Positions 17,157-26,991 of a stretch of DNA of 64,000 nt are shown in pieces. Each line of letters opens with the position of its first letter. The first letter of the stretch is position 1. The notes under the pieces were generated by a model. That model had not been told where the DNA came from. It did not search any database and saw only the letters and a program-made list of their open reading frames with translations. Source of the stretch: Bacillus_P idriensis_A (GTDB taxonomy: Bacteria > Bacillota > Bacilli > Bacillales > Bacillaceae); assembly GCF_050483325.1 (NCBI RefSeq), contig NZ_JBCMYF010000027.1, positions 1 through 64,000 of the forward strand. Reading direction: 5' to 3'. Both the position numbers and the translations under genes were made by a program.

Positions 17157-18008
17157 ATGAGTCAAACACGTTTATTTCCTTATATGTTCATTGCCCCTGC
17201 AGTTATACTCTTTATTATTTTTACAGTTTATCCGATATTTTCATCTCTTTTGTTAAGCTTTCAAACCTTTGAGGCAGGTGAATATATCTTTACCGGCTTC
17301 GATAATTACGTCACGTTATTCAAGGATGAAATTTTCCATAAGGCCCTTATGAATACATTCATCATCTTTATCGTGCAGGTTCCGATCATGCTGATTCTGG
17401 CGCTTGTGCTTTCAAGTGTGCTGAACAGCGGTCTGCTGCGCTTAAAAGGTTTTTTCAGAGTATCGTTTTTCCTTCCGGCCGTAACATCACTAGTGGCATA
17501 TTCCATCCTTTTCTCGATCATGCTTCAGGAGGAAGGAATCATTAATACGGTGATTGGATTTTTAGGTATGGAAGCAATCCCATGGCTGTCAGACAGCTTC
17601 TGGGCAAAAGCATCCATCATTCTTGCGATGACATGGAGATGGACGGGGTACAACATGGTTATCTTCCTTGCAGCTCTGCAAAACATTCCAAATGATATGT
17701 ACGAGGCTGCTTCTTTAGACGGTGCAGGAAAGATCAGACAGTTTTTCTACATTACCATTCCGCAGCTGAAGCCGGTCATTTTGTTCGCGGGAACATTATC
17801 GACAATCGGAACGCTGCAGCTATTCGATGAGCCATTCAACTTAACAAAAGGCGGACCGGCTGATGCAACGATGACACTTGGCTTATACATCTATCAAAAT
17901 GGCTTTGAATTCTTCCAGTTCGGCTACGCATCAGCCATTGCATACATCGTTGTTGTGTTAGTAGGCATCCTAACGTTCATTCAATTTAAAGTGGCAGGTG
18001 ATAGATAA
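17157..18008 (+). CDS. Sugar ABC transporter permease (first, MalF/GanP-like)
   Basis: An inner-membrane permease of about 283 residues with six predicted membrane segments and the EAA loop (YEAASLDGAGKIRQFFYITIPQLKP), which docks the ATPase. The ATG at 17157 has AAGGTGG 8 bp upstream. The protein is much shorter than B. subtilis GanP, so it lacks that N-terminal extension. Its stop overlaps the next start (TAATG). Confidence 0.9.
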   Translation: MSQTRLFPYMFIAPAVILFIIFTVYPIFSSLLLSFQTFEAGEYIFTGFDNYVTLFKDEIFHKALMNTFIIFIVQVPIMLILALVLSSVLNSGLLRLKGFFRVSFFLPAVTSLVAYSILFSIMLQEEGIINTVIGFLGMEAIPWLSDSFWAKASIILAMTWRWTGYNMVIFLAALQNIPNDMYEAASLDGAGKIRQFFYITIPQLKPVILFAGTLSTIGTLQLFDEPFNLTKGGPADATMTLGLYIYQNGFEFFQFGYASAIAYIVVVLVGILTFIQFKVAGDR

Positions 18009-18889
18009 TGAATGCAGAAACGAGTAATACAATCCAGACGAATTTCCTAACCGAAACAAAGAAGAAGCGCAGCAAAAAATTGCCGCAGAAGCTTGGCATG
18101 TACAGTTTATTAATGCTTTTTTTGATCATCTCGATTTTCCCGTTTTACTGGATGTTTATCGGCGCTACAAATGATTCAGGAAAGATGTTTACAAATCCGC
18201 CGACACTGACGCCAGGCGATCAGCTGATGACGAACTTCCAAAACCTGAATGCATCCATAAATATTCCGCAGGTTATGTTCAACTCGCTGTTTGTATCTCT
18301 TTTATATGTAGTCGCAGCGCTCGCCGTATGTTCGCTTGCTGCCTACGCTCTTGCAAAATTTGAATTCAAAGGCAGAAATTTTATTTTTACTGCGTTTTTA
18401 CTGTCAATGATGATTCCGTATCAGGCAACATTGATTCCGCTGTTCCGCATGATGTCTGAGCTGAATTTGCTCAATACTTACTTTGCGGTAATTGCACCGC
18501 AGCTTTGCTACCCATTTGCAATTTTCTTATTAAGACAGAACTTCCTTGCGTTTCCGACAGAGTTGATTGAAGCAGCGCGTCTAGACGGAGCAGGAGAACT
18601 GAAAATTTTCTTTAAAGTTGTAGCACCATCTATGCGTCCGGCCCTTGCGGCAGCATCGATTTTCTTGTTCATGACACAGTGGAACAGCTTCATGTGGCCG
18701 CTTGTTGTGTTAAATGATGCAAGCATGTACACATTCCCGGTTGCGCTTTCAAGCTTGATGGGTCTTTCATACATTGATTACGGTCAAGTCATGATGGGTG
18801 TTTCAATCGCGACGATTCCAATCATTATCTTCTTCTTGGTATTGCAAAAGCAATTTATCTCAGGCATGCTCGGCAGTGCTGTGAAATAG
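18008..18889 (+). CDS. Sugar ABC transporter permease (second, MalG/GanQ-like)
   Basis: A 293-residue permease with a cytoplasmic basic N-terminus (about residues 1-27), six membrane segments and the EAA loop (IEAARLDGAGELKIFFKVVAPSMRP). It pairs with the preceding permease. No ATPase gene is in the operon, so a shared MsmX-type ATPase encoded elsewhere is inferred, as is known for B. subtilis sugar importers. Confidence 0.9.
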   Translation: MNAETSNTIQTNFLTETKKKRSKKLPQKLGMYSLLMLFLIISIFPFYWMFIGATNDSGKMFTNPPTLTPGDQLMTNFQNLNASINIPQVMFNSLFVSLLYVVAALAVCSLAAYALAKFEFKGRNFIFTAFLLSMMIPYQATLIPLFRMMSELNLLNTYFAVIAPQLCYPFAIFLLRQNFLAFPTELIEAARLDGAGELKIFFKVVAPSMRPALAAASIFLFMTQWNSFMWPLVVLNDASMYTFPVALSSLMGLSYIDYGQVMMGVSIATIPIIIFFLVLQKQFISGMLGSAVK

Positions 18890-18900
18890 GGGGAAATTAG

Positions 18901-20622
18901 ATGCTGACAACAAAGGGGAACCAATTTTATTTAAAAGATGAGCCATTTCAGATTTTATCCGGCAGCATCCACTACTTCCGGGTCGTTCCGGAGTATTGGG
19001 AGGACCGGCTGCTCAAATTGAAGCAGCTCGGCATGAATACGGTTGAAACTTATATTCCGTGGAATGTTCATGAGCCTAAAAAGGGCGAGTTTTACTTTGA
19101 AGGATTAGCGGATCTTGAACGCTTTATAAAAAAAGCAGAAGAATTGAATCTGTACGTTATCCTCAGACCGGCTCCCTATATCTGTGCAGAGTGGGAGTTC
19201 GGCGGATTTCCGGGGTGGCTGCTGAAGGAGCATGGCATGGGGCTTCGCAGTTCAGATCCTGTTTTCTTTGAGCATTTGCGCTCCTATTTTAATGTCCTGC
19301 TTCCGAAAATCGTGCCTCATTTAACGTCAAACGGCGGACCGGTTATCGCTGTTCAGGTAGAGAATGAATATGGCGCATACGGCAACGACCTTGAGTATTT
19401 GAATGCTTCTGCAGAGCTTTTTAAAGAGGCTGGAATTCATGTTTTATTATTCACCTCAGACGGACCAGAGTTCATCCAGCACGGCTCCATGAAGGACGCT
19501 GTGACAACCTTGAACTTCGGTTCCCGCTCTGAGGAAGCCTTTGCTGAACTCGAAACGTTTCGACCGAATTCTCCGAAAATGTGCGCCGAATTCTGGATCG
19601 GCTGGTTCGATCATTGGGGAGGAAAACATCATACGCGAGAGGCTGCTGATGTAGCTGCTGAATACGAAAAAATGGTATCACAGGGTGCTTCCGTTAACTT
19701 CTATATGTTCCACGGCGGAACGAACTTCGGATACATGAACGGTGCAAATCATTACGAATTCTATACTCCGACCATTACGAGCTATGATTATGATGCACTT
19801 TTGACAGAATGGGGTGACCCGACGGAAAAATACCGTGCTGTAAAGCAAGTGCTGTCTAAATACACGGATGTACCTAATGGAGATCCGGTTCCATCTGAAA
19901 AGAAACACTATGGTGCCGTTCAGCTGACACAGCAAATGAGTGTGTTCGATTTTCTGAAACAAAAAGCACCGGAAACGCTTATAGCTCCAAAATCAATGGA
20001 GGAACTGGATCAGAACTACGGCTATATCCTTTACAAAACAACGATCACAAAGCAAGGCGAGCTCGAAATGGATATCACGCCGATCCGCGACAGAGCGTTT
20101 ATTTATATTAATGGGAAGCTCGAGCGCACCGTGTACCGCAATGATTCAGAAAAAACGATTAAGCTGCCATTCGGCGAGAAGGAAAACATCCTTGAAATCT
20201 TTGTTGAAAACATGGGACGCGTCAATTACGGCAAGCATTTAAAGGATAAAAAGGGCATCATCGATAACCTTTGGATCGGCAATCAGTACTGGTTCCATTG
20301 GGACGTCTATTCGCTTAATCCTGATGAGGAAGCCATTTCATTCATTGAAGGAAAAGATGAACGCTTTCCGCGTTTTTTCAAAGGTGAACTTTCGATTGAA
20401 GAACCTGCGGATACCTTTATTGATCTTGAAGGCTGGACGAAAGGAAATGTGTGGGTGAACGGCTTTAACCTAGGCCGCTACTGGGTCACAGAAGGACCTC
20501 AAAAAAGCCTGTACGTGCCGGGTCCTATTTTGAAAAAGGGAACAAATGAGATTTTACTTATCGAACTAGAAGGTACAAATTCACATTCCGTCACTCTTTT
20601 AAATGAACCAAATCTTGGCTAA
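18901..20622 (+). CDS. GH35 beta-galactosidase
   Basis: A 573-residue glycoside hydrolase family 35 enzyme releasing terminal beta-linked galactose. The catalytic acid/base is E156 in VENEYG and the nucleophile E230 in CAEFWIGWFDHWG, with the GSIHYFRVVPEYWEDRL N-terminus and TIM barrel followed by beta-sandwich domains. There is no signal peptide, so it acts on imported oligosaccharides. The stop codon overlaps the ribosome binding site of the next gene. GH35 is absent from the B. subtilis gan operon. Confidence 0.94.
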   Translation: MLTTKGNQFYLKDEPFQILSGSIHYFRVVPEYWEDRLLKLKQLGMNTVETYIPWNVHEPKKGEFYFEGLADLERFIKKAEELNLYVILRPAPYICAEWEFGGFPGWLLKEHGMGLRSSDPVFFEHLRSYFNVLLPKIVPHLTSNGGPVIAVQVENEYGAYGNDLEYLNASAELFKEAGIHVLLFTSDGPEFIQHGSMKDAVTTLNFGSRSEEAFAELETFRPNSPKMCAEFWIGWFDHWGGKHHTREAADVAAEYEKMVSQGASVNFYMFHGGTNFGYMNGANHYEFYTPTITSYDYDALLTEWGDPTEKYRAVKQVLSKYTDVPNGDPVPSEKKHYGAVQLTQQMSVFDFLKQKAPETLIAPKSMEELDQNYGYILYKTTITKQGELEMDITPIRDRAFIYINGKLERTVYRNDSEKTIKLPFGEKENILEIFVENMGRVNYGKHLKDKKGIIDNLWIGNQYWFHWDVYSLNPDEEAISFIEGKDERFPRFFKGELSIEEPADTFIDLEGWTKGNVWVNGFNLGRYWVTEGPQKSLYVPGPILKKGTNEILLIELEGTNSHSVTLLNEPNLG

Positions 20623-20636
20623 AGGAGCATGCTGCG

Positions 20637-22868
20637 ATGCCTATACTCATAAATGAAGAACGCAACCAATTCCATCTTACAAACAAAACGGTCAGCTATA
20701 TTTTTCATGTCATGAAAAACGGGGAGCTTGGCCAGCTGTACTACGGAAAAAAAATGAAACACCAGCCTGACTTTTCTCATTTTGCCGCGTATCATATTCC
20801 GACTGCGGCAAGCTGTCATCCGGAAAAGAACGACCCTGCCTTTTCCCTTGAGACAGTGTGCCAGGAATACCCGCTGTATGGAACGAGCGATTTCAGAGAG
20901 CCGGCGATTTCCCTGCGGCATCCAAATGGAAGCTCTGTCAGCAAGTTTGAGTATACATGCTATGAAGTAATTGATGGAAAAGAGCGCATCCCCGGAATGC
21001 CGGCTACGTTTGCCAATGCCGGCGAAGCACGCACGCTCATCATTACCTTGATTGATAAAGTGAGAGATTTGAAACTTAAACTCTCCTATTCAATCTTTGA
21101 AAACAGCTCTTCAATCACACGTCATGCAACCCTTGAAAATGCGGGAGAGCAGCCGGTCGATATCGAGAGAATGATGAGCTTGTCGCTTGATCTTGCCGAT
21201 CATGATTTTACAATGGTTCATCTTGCCGGAACATGGTCAAGAGAGAGACATGTGAAAGAAAGAAAACTGCAGACCGGCATTCAGTCAATCTCAAGCATTC
21301 GCGGAGCTAGCTCGCATCATCATAACCCGTTTATGGCGCTGAAACGTTCAAATACAACAGAAACAAGCGGGGAGGCCTACAGCTTTCACTTCGTATACAG
21401 CGGCAATTTTTTAGCGCAGGCTGAGGTCGATCACTATGATACAGCGCGTATTCAAATGGGCATTCATCCGTTTCAGTTTAACTGGCGCCTGAATCCGGGC
21501 GAAACGTTCCATACGCCAGAGGCTGTCATGACTTACTCCGATCAGGGGCTGAACGGTCTTACCCAGTCTACTCACAACCTTTTCAGAGAGCATCTCATTG
21601 CACCTGTCTGGCAAAAAAGAGAGCGTCCAGTGCTGATCAACAATTGGGAAGCCACTTACTTTGACTTTAATGCTGAGAAAGTTGTCGCAATTGCTAAGCA
21701 GGCAAAGGAACTCGGCGTTGAATTATTCGTCTTGGATGATGGCTGGTTTGGAAGTCGGAACGATGATACGACATCACTCGGTGACTGGTTTGTGGACAAA
21801 AACAAACTGCCGGACGGAATCGACGCTTTGTCACAGTCGGTCCGAAAAGAAGGTTTGAAGTTCGGTCTATGGTTTGAGCCTGAAATGATTTCAGAGGAAA
21901 GTGATCTATTTTCAAAGCATCCCGAGTGGGTCATTCATGATCCAGAGCGGCAGGTTTCATACGGACGAAATCAGTGGGTGCTTGACTGCACAAGAGAAGA
22001 AGTGGTGGATTATCTTTTTGAGAGAATTTCCTCCATTATCCAGTCAGCAAAGCTCAGCTATATCAAATGGGATATGAACCGCAATATCACGGAAGCGTAT
22101 TCTGCAGCACTCGGACAGGATCGCCAGGGAGAATTTTTCCACAGGTACATTCTTGGGGTTTACGACTTGTATGAAAGACTGACTTCAAAATATCCTGATG
22201 TGCTGTTTGAATCATGCGCAGGGGGAGGCGGCCGTTTTGATGCAGGAATGCTTTATTATGCACCTCAAGCCTGGGCAAGCGACGATACGGATGCGGTTGA
22301 GCGGTTGAAAATTCAGTACGGATCTTCTTTTATCTATCCGATCTACAGCATAGGCTCGCACGTATCCGATATACCAAATCATCAGACGCTCCGCAAAACA
22401 TCCTTAAAGGCGCGCGGTGATGCCGCATACTTCGGAACGTTCGGCTATGAGCTGGATCCGAATAAAATGACCGAGGAAGAAAAAGCAGAAGTAAAAGTTC
22501 AGATTGAAACATATAAATCACACCGTACATTAATCAGAAACGGCGATTTTTACAGATTGATCAGCCCGTTTGAAACGAATCAAACAGCATGGATGATCGT
22601 CACAAAGGATCAGACAGAAGCACTAATCGGCTGGTATCAAGCACTGGCCACTCCAAATCCGAAGAAAATCAAGACATTGAAGCTTGCGGGCCTTGATGCA
22701 AACAGCACATACCATGTGAACGGGTCAGATCAGGCGTATGGCGGAGATGAATTGATGCAAAGAGGACTGCAGCTTCCGGTTGAATACAACGGTGTGAACA
22801 AGAATCATGCAGAGCGAGGCGGAGATTTCCAATCCAGTGTATTCCACTTAATGAAAAATGGGGGATGA
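20637..22868 (+). CDS. GH36 alpha-galactosidase
   Basis: A 743-residue intracellular alpha-galactosidase (raffinose/melibiose type). It has an N-terminal beta-supersandwich, then the (beta/alpha)8 barrel. The nucleophile is D479 in YIKWDMNRN and the acid/base D549 in WASDDTDAVERL. VLDDGWFG (about 366-372) and ESCAGGGGRFD are diagnostic. The ATG at 20637 has AAAGGAG upstream. It lets the operon act on alpha-1,6-galactosides as well as beta-galactosides. Confidence 0.95.
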   Translation: MPILINEERNQFHLTNKTVSYIFHVMKNGELGQLYYGKKMKHQPDFSHFAAYHIPTAASCHPEKNDPAFSLETVCQEYPLYGTSDFREPAISLRHPNGSSVSKFEYTCYEVIDGKERIPGMPATFANAGEARTLIITLIDKVRDLKLKLSYSIFENSSSITRHATLENAGEQPVDIERMMSLSLDLADHDFTMVHLAGTWSRERHVKERKLQTGIQSISSIRGASSHHHNPFMALKRSNTTETSGEAYSFHFVYSGNFLAQAEVDHYDTARIQMGIHPFQFNWRLNPGETFHTPEAVMTYSDQGLNGLTQSTHNLFREHLIAPVWQKRERPVLINNWEATYFDFNAEKVVAIAKQAKELGVELFVLDDGWFGSRNDDTTSLGDWFVDKNKLPDGIDALSQSVRKEGLKFGLWFEPEMISEESDLFSKHPEWVIHDPERQVSYGRNQWVLDCTREEVVDYLFERISSIIQSAKLSYIKWDMNRNITEAYSAALGQDRQGEFFHRYILGVYDLYERLTSKYPDVLFESCAGGGGRFDAGMLYYAPQAWASDDTDAVERLKIQYGSSFIYPIYSIGSHVSDIPNHQTLRKTSLKARGDAAYFGTFGYELDPNKMTEEEKAEVKVQIETYKSHRTLIRNGDFYRLISPFETNQTAWMIVTKDQTEALIGWYQALATPNPKKIKTLKLAGLDANSTYHVNGSDQAYGGDELMQRGLQLPVEYNGVNKNHAERGGDFQSSVFHLMKNGG

Positions 22869-22871
22869 GAC

Positions 22872-24818
22872 ATGTATTTAGGCGTTGATTACTATCCGGA
22901 GCATTGGGATCCATCCCTATTCGGAGAAGACATTGAAAAGATGAAGGAAATGGGCGTCAACATGGTGCGGATCGGTGAATTTGCCTGGCACTTAATGGAG
23001 CCTTCAGAAGGTCAGTATGACTTCTCTTTTTTTGACGCAGTCATAAACCGGTTTAAGAAAGAAGGCATCGCGGTTATGTTTGGCACGCCGACCGCAACCT
23101 TTCCGGCCTGGCTCGTAAAAAAACATCCGGATATTCTGCTGGAAGACGAAAACGGCCATCCGAAATCGTTCGGCGGCAGAAGACAGTACTGCTATAACTC
23201 TAAAAACTATCAAACATATTCATTAGCAATCGTAGAAAAGCTGGTCACCCACTATCAAAATGAGTCCGGCATCGTGTCCTGGCAGATTGATAACGAACTG
23301 GGACATGAAGGCAGCGATATGTGCTACTGCGGTCAGTGCAGAGAAGCTTTTCACACATTCCTTGAAAAAAAATATGACTCGGTTGATGAACTGAACAAGT
23401 GCTGGGGAACGATTTTCTGGGGACAGACGTATAACGCGTTTGAGGAAATTCCGGTTCCAAAGCCGACGATCACGGTTCATAACCCGGCGATGATGCTCGA
23501 CTGGGCAAGATTCAGAAGCGAGTCTCTAAGCGAATTCGCGAAGATGCACCTGAATCTAGTAAAAGAGCTGAAAGGAACTCATCAGGAGGTTACAACCAAT
23601 CTCCCGGGCGGCTTCTTCGGAAAATGGTTCGACCACAACGAGTTTTCAAGAGACTTAGATTTTGTGTCCTATGACAATTACCCGGTTTGGGGCGGGCTGA
23701 CAGAGCCAGTCACACCAGCCTTCTTATCCTTCACGCTCGGATTTGTCCGCGGCATCAAACGTGAGAACTTCTGGATTGTCGAACAGCTGATGGGAGCCCA
23801 GGGTCATAACATTATCGGGTATCTTCCAAGACCAGGCCAGGCGCAATTATGGTCGTACCACGCATTTGCACACGGATGCAGCAACATGCTGTACTTCCGC
23901 TTCAGAGGCATGAACAGAGGGGCAGAGCAGTATTGCCTTGGCATTATTGATGCCGACAATACCCGTTCACGAAAATTTTACGAAGTTCAGGAAGTGTTTA
24001 AAGAAATCCGCAAGCATGAAGACGTGTTCCAGGCACCTGTCCAATCAGATGTAGCTGTGCTTTATGACTTTGATAACATCTGGTCGATGCGCATTCAGCA
24101 GCAGAGTTCACAGCTTGAGTTTACAAATGAATTAATGCGCCTGTACCAGCCGTTTTATGATGTGAATGTATCCGTGGACGTTCTCAAATACGACCATGAT
24201 TTCTCAGACTATAAAGTCGTGCTTGTACCCGTCCTTACACTCGTAGATGAAGAGCTTGCTGAAAGATTAAAAGCCTTCACCGAGAGCGGCGGCACTGTAA
24301 TCTTCTCATTCCGTGCCGGCATGAAAAACAAAGACAACAACATTCCATTCGGAGACAAATCTCCTTATCAATTAAAAGAATTACTGGGCATCGAAATTGA
24401 TGAAGCGGAATCGCTTCATGCGGGCCAGCACGTTTCCATCCTTTCAAAAGACGGAAAAAAAGAAGCGCAGGGACAGGTTTGGCGAGATCTTATCCGGACA
24501 ACATCTGCAGATGCTCTCTATTCCTACAGCGACCGTTTTTATAAAAACTATGCAGCCTTGACAGTCAATGAGTATGGAAAAGGAAAGGCATATTACGTCG
24601 GGACAGGTGCTGAAGCAGGCGTCCTATCTGAGTTAGCTTTAACACTTTTAAATGAATCAGGCATCTCATACATCGAGAGCGCGCCAGGTGTTGAAGCAGT
24701 CGTTCGCCGCGGTCATGCGATTGTCATGAACCACAACCACGAGGAAGCCGTTTTCGAAGGAGAAGTGCTGCAGCCGTTTGAAACGAAAATCATGGAGCGA
24801 GGGGGACACTCATCATGA
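22872..24818 (+). CDS. GH42 beta-galactosidase (GanA-like)
   Basis: A 648-residue family 42 enzyme. The acid/base is E142 in QIDNELGHEG and the nucleophile E304 in WIVEQLMG. The four cysteines of the GH42 zinc site are present (C107, C151, C153, C156). A trimerisation domain (from about residue 390) and C-terminal domain follow. No signal peptide. B. subtilis GanA of this family cleaves galacto-oligosaccharides from pectic galactan. Overlaps galK by ATGA. Confidence 0.94.
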   Translation: MYLGVDYYPEHWDPSLFGEDIEKMKEMGVNMVRIGEFAWHLMEPSEGQYDFSFFDAVINRFKKEGIAVMFGTPTATFPAWLVKKHPDILLEDENGHPKSFGGRRQYCYNSKNYQTYSLAIVEKLVTHYQNESGIVSWQIDNELGHEGSDMCYCGQCREAFHTFLEKKYDSVDELNKCWGTIFWGQTYNAFEEIPVPKPTITVHNPAMMLDWARFRSESLSEFAKMHLNLVKELKGTHQEVTTNLPGGFFGKWFDHNEFSRDLDFVSYDNYPVWGGLTEPVTPAFLSFTLGFVRGIKRENFWIVEQLMGAQGHNIIGYLPRPGQAQLWSYHAFAHGCSNMLYFRFRGMNRGAEQYCLGIIDADNTRSRKFYEVQEVFKEIRKHEDVFQAPVQSDVAVLYDFDNIWSMRIQQQSSQLEFTNELMRLYQPFYDVNVSVDVLKYDHDFSDYKVVLVPVLTLVDEELAERLKAFTESGGTVIFSFRAGMKNKDNNIPFGDKSPYQLKELLGIEIDEAESLHAGQHVSILSKDGKKEAQGQVWRDLIRTTSADALYSYSDRFYKNYAALTVNEYGKGKAYYVGTGAEAGVLSELALTLLNESGISYIESAPGVEAVVRRGHAIVMNHNHEEAVFEGEVLQPFETKIMERGGHSS

Positions 24819-25996
24819 ATGCGGGGGAATTAGAAGGTTTATTCAGCGAAAAGTTCGGCAGCGGAGACTATCGAAGTTTCTTTGCACCGGGGCGCATTAA
24901 CCTGATCGGGGAGCATACAGATTACAACGGCGGGCACGTCTTTCCATGTGCGATTACGTACGGAACCTACGCGCTTGCATCAAAGCGTTCAGACAGGATG
25001 CTGCGCATGTACTCGGTGAATTTTCCTGATAAGGGGATTGTTGAGTGCTCGCTTGATGACTTGAGCTATCAGACAGAACATGATTGGGCGAACTACCCTA
25101 AAGGGATGATTTCAGCTTTAAAACAGTGCGGTTTTCTCATTGAAGAGGGACTTGATCTCTTAATCTACGGAAACATTCCAAACGGTGCGGGCCTATCATC
25201 GTCCGCCTCCATTGAAATGGTTACAGGCGTTATGCTTGAGTCTCTCTTTGATTTGAAAATAGACCGGATTGAGCTCGTTAAGCTCGGTCAGATTGTCGAA
25301 AATCAATACATCGGCGTCAACAGCGGGATTATGGATCAGTTCGCCATCGGCATGGGGAAAAAAGCGTGCGGCATGCTGCTGGATTGCAATACGCTCCAAT
25401 ACCGTTATGCACCAATCCATCTAGAGCATCACGTTATCGTGATTATGAACACAAATAAACGCAGAGAGCTTGCCGCTTCAAAATACAACGAACGCCGCGG
25501 AGAGTGTGAAGATGCCTTGAAGATCCTGCAGGAAAAGGTACCCGTGCAGTCGTTGGGCGAACTCTCGATGGAAACTTTCAATCTATACGCAGATTCCATT
25601 GCAGATGAAACCGTAAGAAAGCGCGCGCGTCACGCTGTCAGTGAAAATGAACGGACGATTTACGCGCTTGAAGCACTTGAAAAGAACGATCTCTATACAT
25701 TTGGCGACTTAATGAATGCTTCCCATCGCTCTTTGCGTGACGACTATGAAGTGACAGGTACTGAGCTCGATGCACTTGTCGAGGCTGCCTGGAAGCAAAA
25801 CGGCGTCATCGGTGCCCGCATGACAGGCGCAGGTTTTGGCGGATGTGCGATCGCGATTGTTGAGCGCGGAAGTGTAAAAGAGTTCCTTGATGAAGTCGGC
25901 CAATCTTACCTAAGGGCAATAGGCTATGAGGCATCCTTTTACATCGCAGATATCGGGGACGGAGCATGCGAAATTGAATTGGGGGTTCATATATGA
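24815..25996 (+). CDS. galK: Galactokinase
   Basis: A 393-residue GHMP kinase forming galactose-1-phosphate from galactose and ATP, the first Leloir kinase step. The galactokinase signature (GRINLIGEHTDYNGG, about 28-42), ATP loop (IPNGAGLSSSASIE) and motif 3 (GARMTGAGFGGCAIA) are intact. It is translationally coupled to both neighbours by ATGA overlaps. Confidence 0.95.
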   Translation: MNAGELEGLFSEKFGSGDYRSFFAPGRINLIGEHTDYNGGHVFPCAITYGTYALASKRSDRMLRMYSVNFPDKGIVECSLDDLSYQTEHDWANYPKGMISALKQCGFLIEEGLDLLIYGNIPNGAGLSSSASIEMVTGVMLESLFDLKIDRIELVKLGQIVENQYIGVNSGIMDQFAIGMGKKACGMLLDCNTLQYRYAPIHLEHHVIVIMNTNKRRELAASKYNERRGECEDALKILQEKVPVQSLGELSMETFNLYADSIADETVRKRARHAVSENERTIYALEALEKNDLYTFGDLMNASHRSLRDDYEVTGTELDALVEAAWKQNGVIGARMTGAGFGGCAIAIVERGSVKEFLDEVGQSYLRAIGYEASFYIADIGDGACEIELGVHI

Positions 25997-26991
25997 GCGT
26001 TTTAGTTCTTGGGGGTGCCGGCTACATCGGCTCCCATGCAGTCTATCAATTAGCAGATCAGGGATTGGACGTTGTCGTGGTCGATAACCTCCAGACCGGC
26101 CACAAAGAAGCAATCCATCCGAAAGCTGCTTTTTACGAAGGTGACTTGAGGGATGATGTATTTTTAAACAGCGTGTTTGAAAAAGAAGACATCACCCAGG
26201 TGCTGCACTTTGCAGCCAATTCGTTAGTAGGAGAATCTGTCCATCAGCCGCTCAAATATTTTCATAACAATGTCTACGGGCTGCAGGTTCTGCTTGAAGT
26301 GATGCAGAAGCACGATGTGAAAGAAATTGTCTTTTCATCAACCGCAGCTGTATACGGTGAACCGAAGTATATTCCGATAACAGAAAAGGAGCGTACAAAT
26401 CCGACAAATCCTTATGGCGAATCCAAGCTGATGATGGAAAAAATGATGCGCTGGTGTGAGGAAGCATACGGCATCCGCTATGTATCCCTGCGCTATTTCA
26501 ATGTTGCGGGAGCAAGAGCCACAGCTGAAATCGGCGAGGATCATACACCTGAAACACACTTGGTTCCGATTATTCTGCAGGTAGCATTAGGACAAAGAGA
26601 ACACATCTCTGTATTCGGAGATGACTATGCAACGCCAGATGGCACATGCATCCGTGATTACGTTCACGTGGAAGATTTAATTGATGCCCATCTGCTTGCT
26701 CTGAATTATTTAAGCCGACAAGGCGAAAGCATCATTTTGAACCTCGGCAGCAGCCAGGGCTTCTCAGTCAATGAAATGATTAAAGAGGCAAGAGAAGTAA
26801 CAGGCCATCCAATTCCTGCAAAGGCCGCTCCAAGACGTGCAGGCGACCCGAGCACACTTGTCGCTTCACCTGAAAAAGCAAGAGCGATTCTCGGCTGGGA
26901 GCCATCCCGCACGAATATCAAAACGATCCTGCAGGACGCATGGAACTGGCACCAAACAAAACCAAACGGATATGGAGAGGATTCCAGATGA
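25993..26991 (+). CDS. galE: UDP-glucose 4-epimerase
   Basis: A 332-residue short-chain dehydrogenase-type epimerase interconverting UDP-galactose and UDP-glucose. It has the N-terminal NAD site GGAGYIGSHAVYQL, the catalytic region SSTAAVYGEP with Tyr-x3-Lys (YGESK), and the family block LRYFNVAGA. ATGA overlap with galK and galT. Confidence 0.95.
   Translation: MSVLVLGGAGYIGSHAVYQLADQGLDVVVVDNLQTGHKEAIHPKAAFYEGDLRDDVFLNSVFEKEDITQVLHFAANSLVGESVHQPLKYFHNNVYGLQVLLEVMQKHDVKEIVFSSTAAVYGEPKYIPITEKERTNPTNPYGESKLMMEKMMRWCEEAYGIRYVSLRYFNVAGARATAEIGEDHTPETHLVPIILQVALGQREHISVFGDDYATPDGTCIRDYVHVEDLIDAHLLALNYLSRQGESIILNLGSSQGFSVNEMIKEAREVTGHPIPAKAAPRRAGDPSTLVASPEKARAILGWEPSRTNIKTILQDAWNWHQTKPNGYGEDSR

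Noticed and set aside
26940..26987. Longer N-terminus of GalT
   Set aside because: It would overlap galE by 52 bp and lacks a ribosome binding site; the ATGA overlap start fits the operon.
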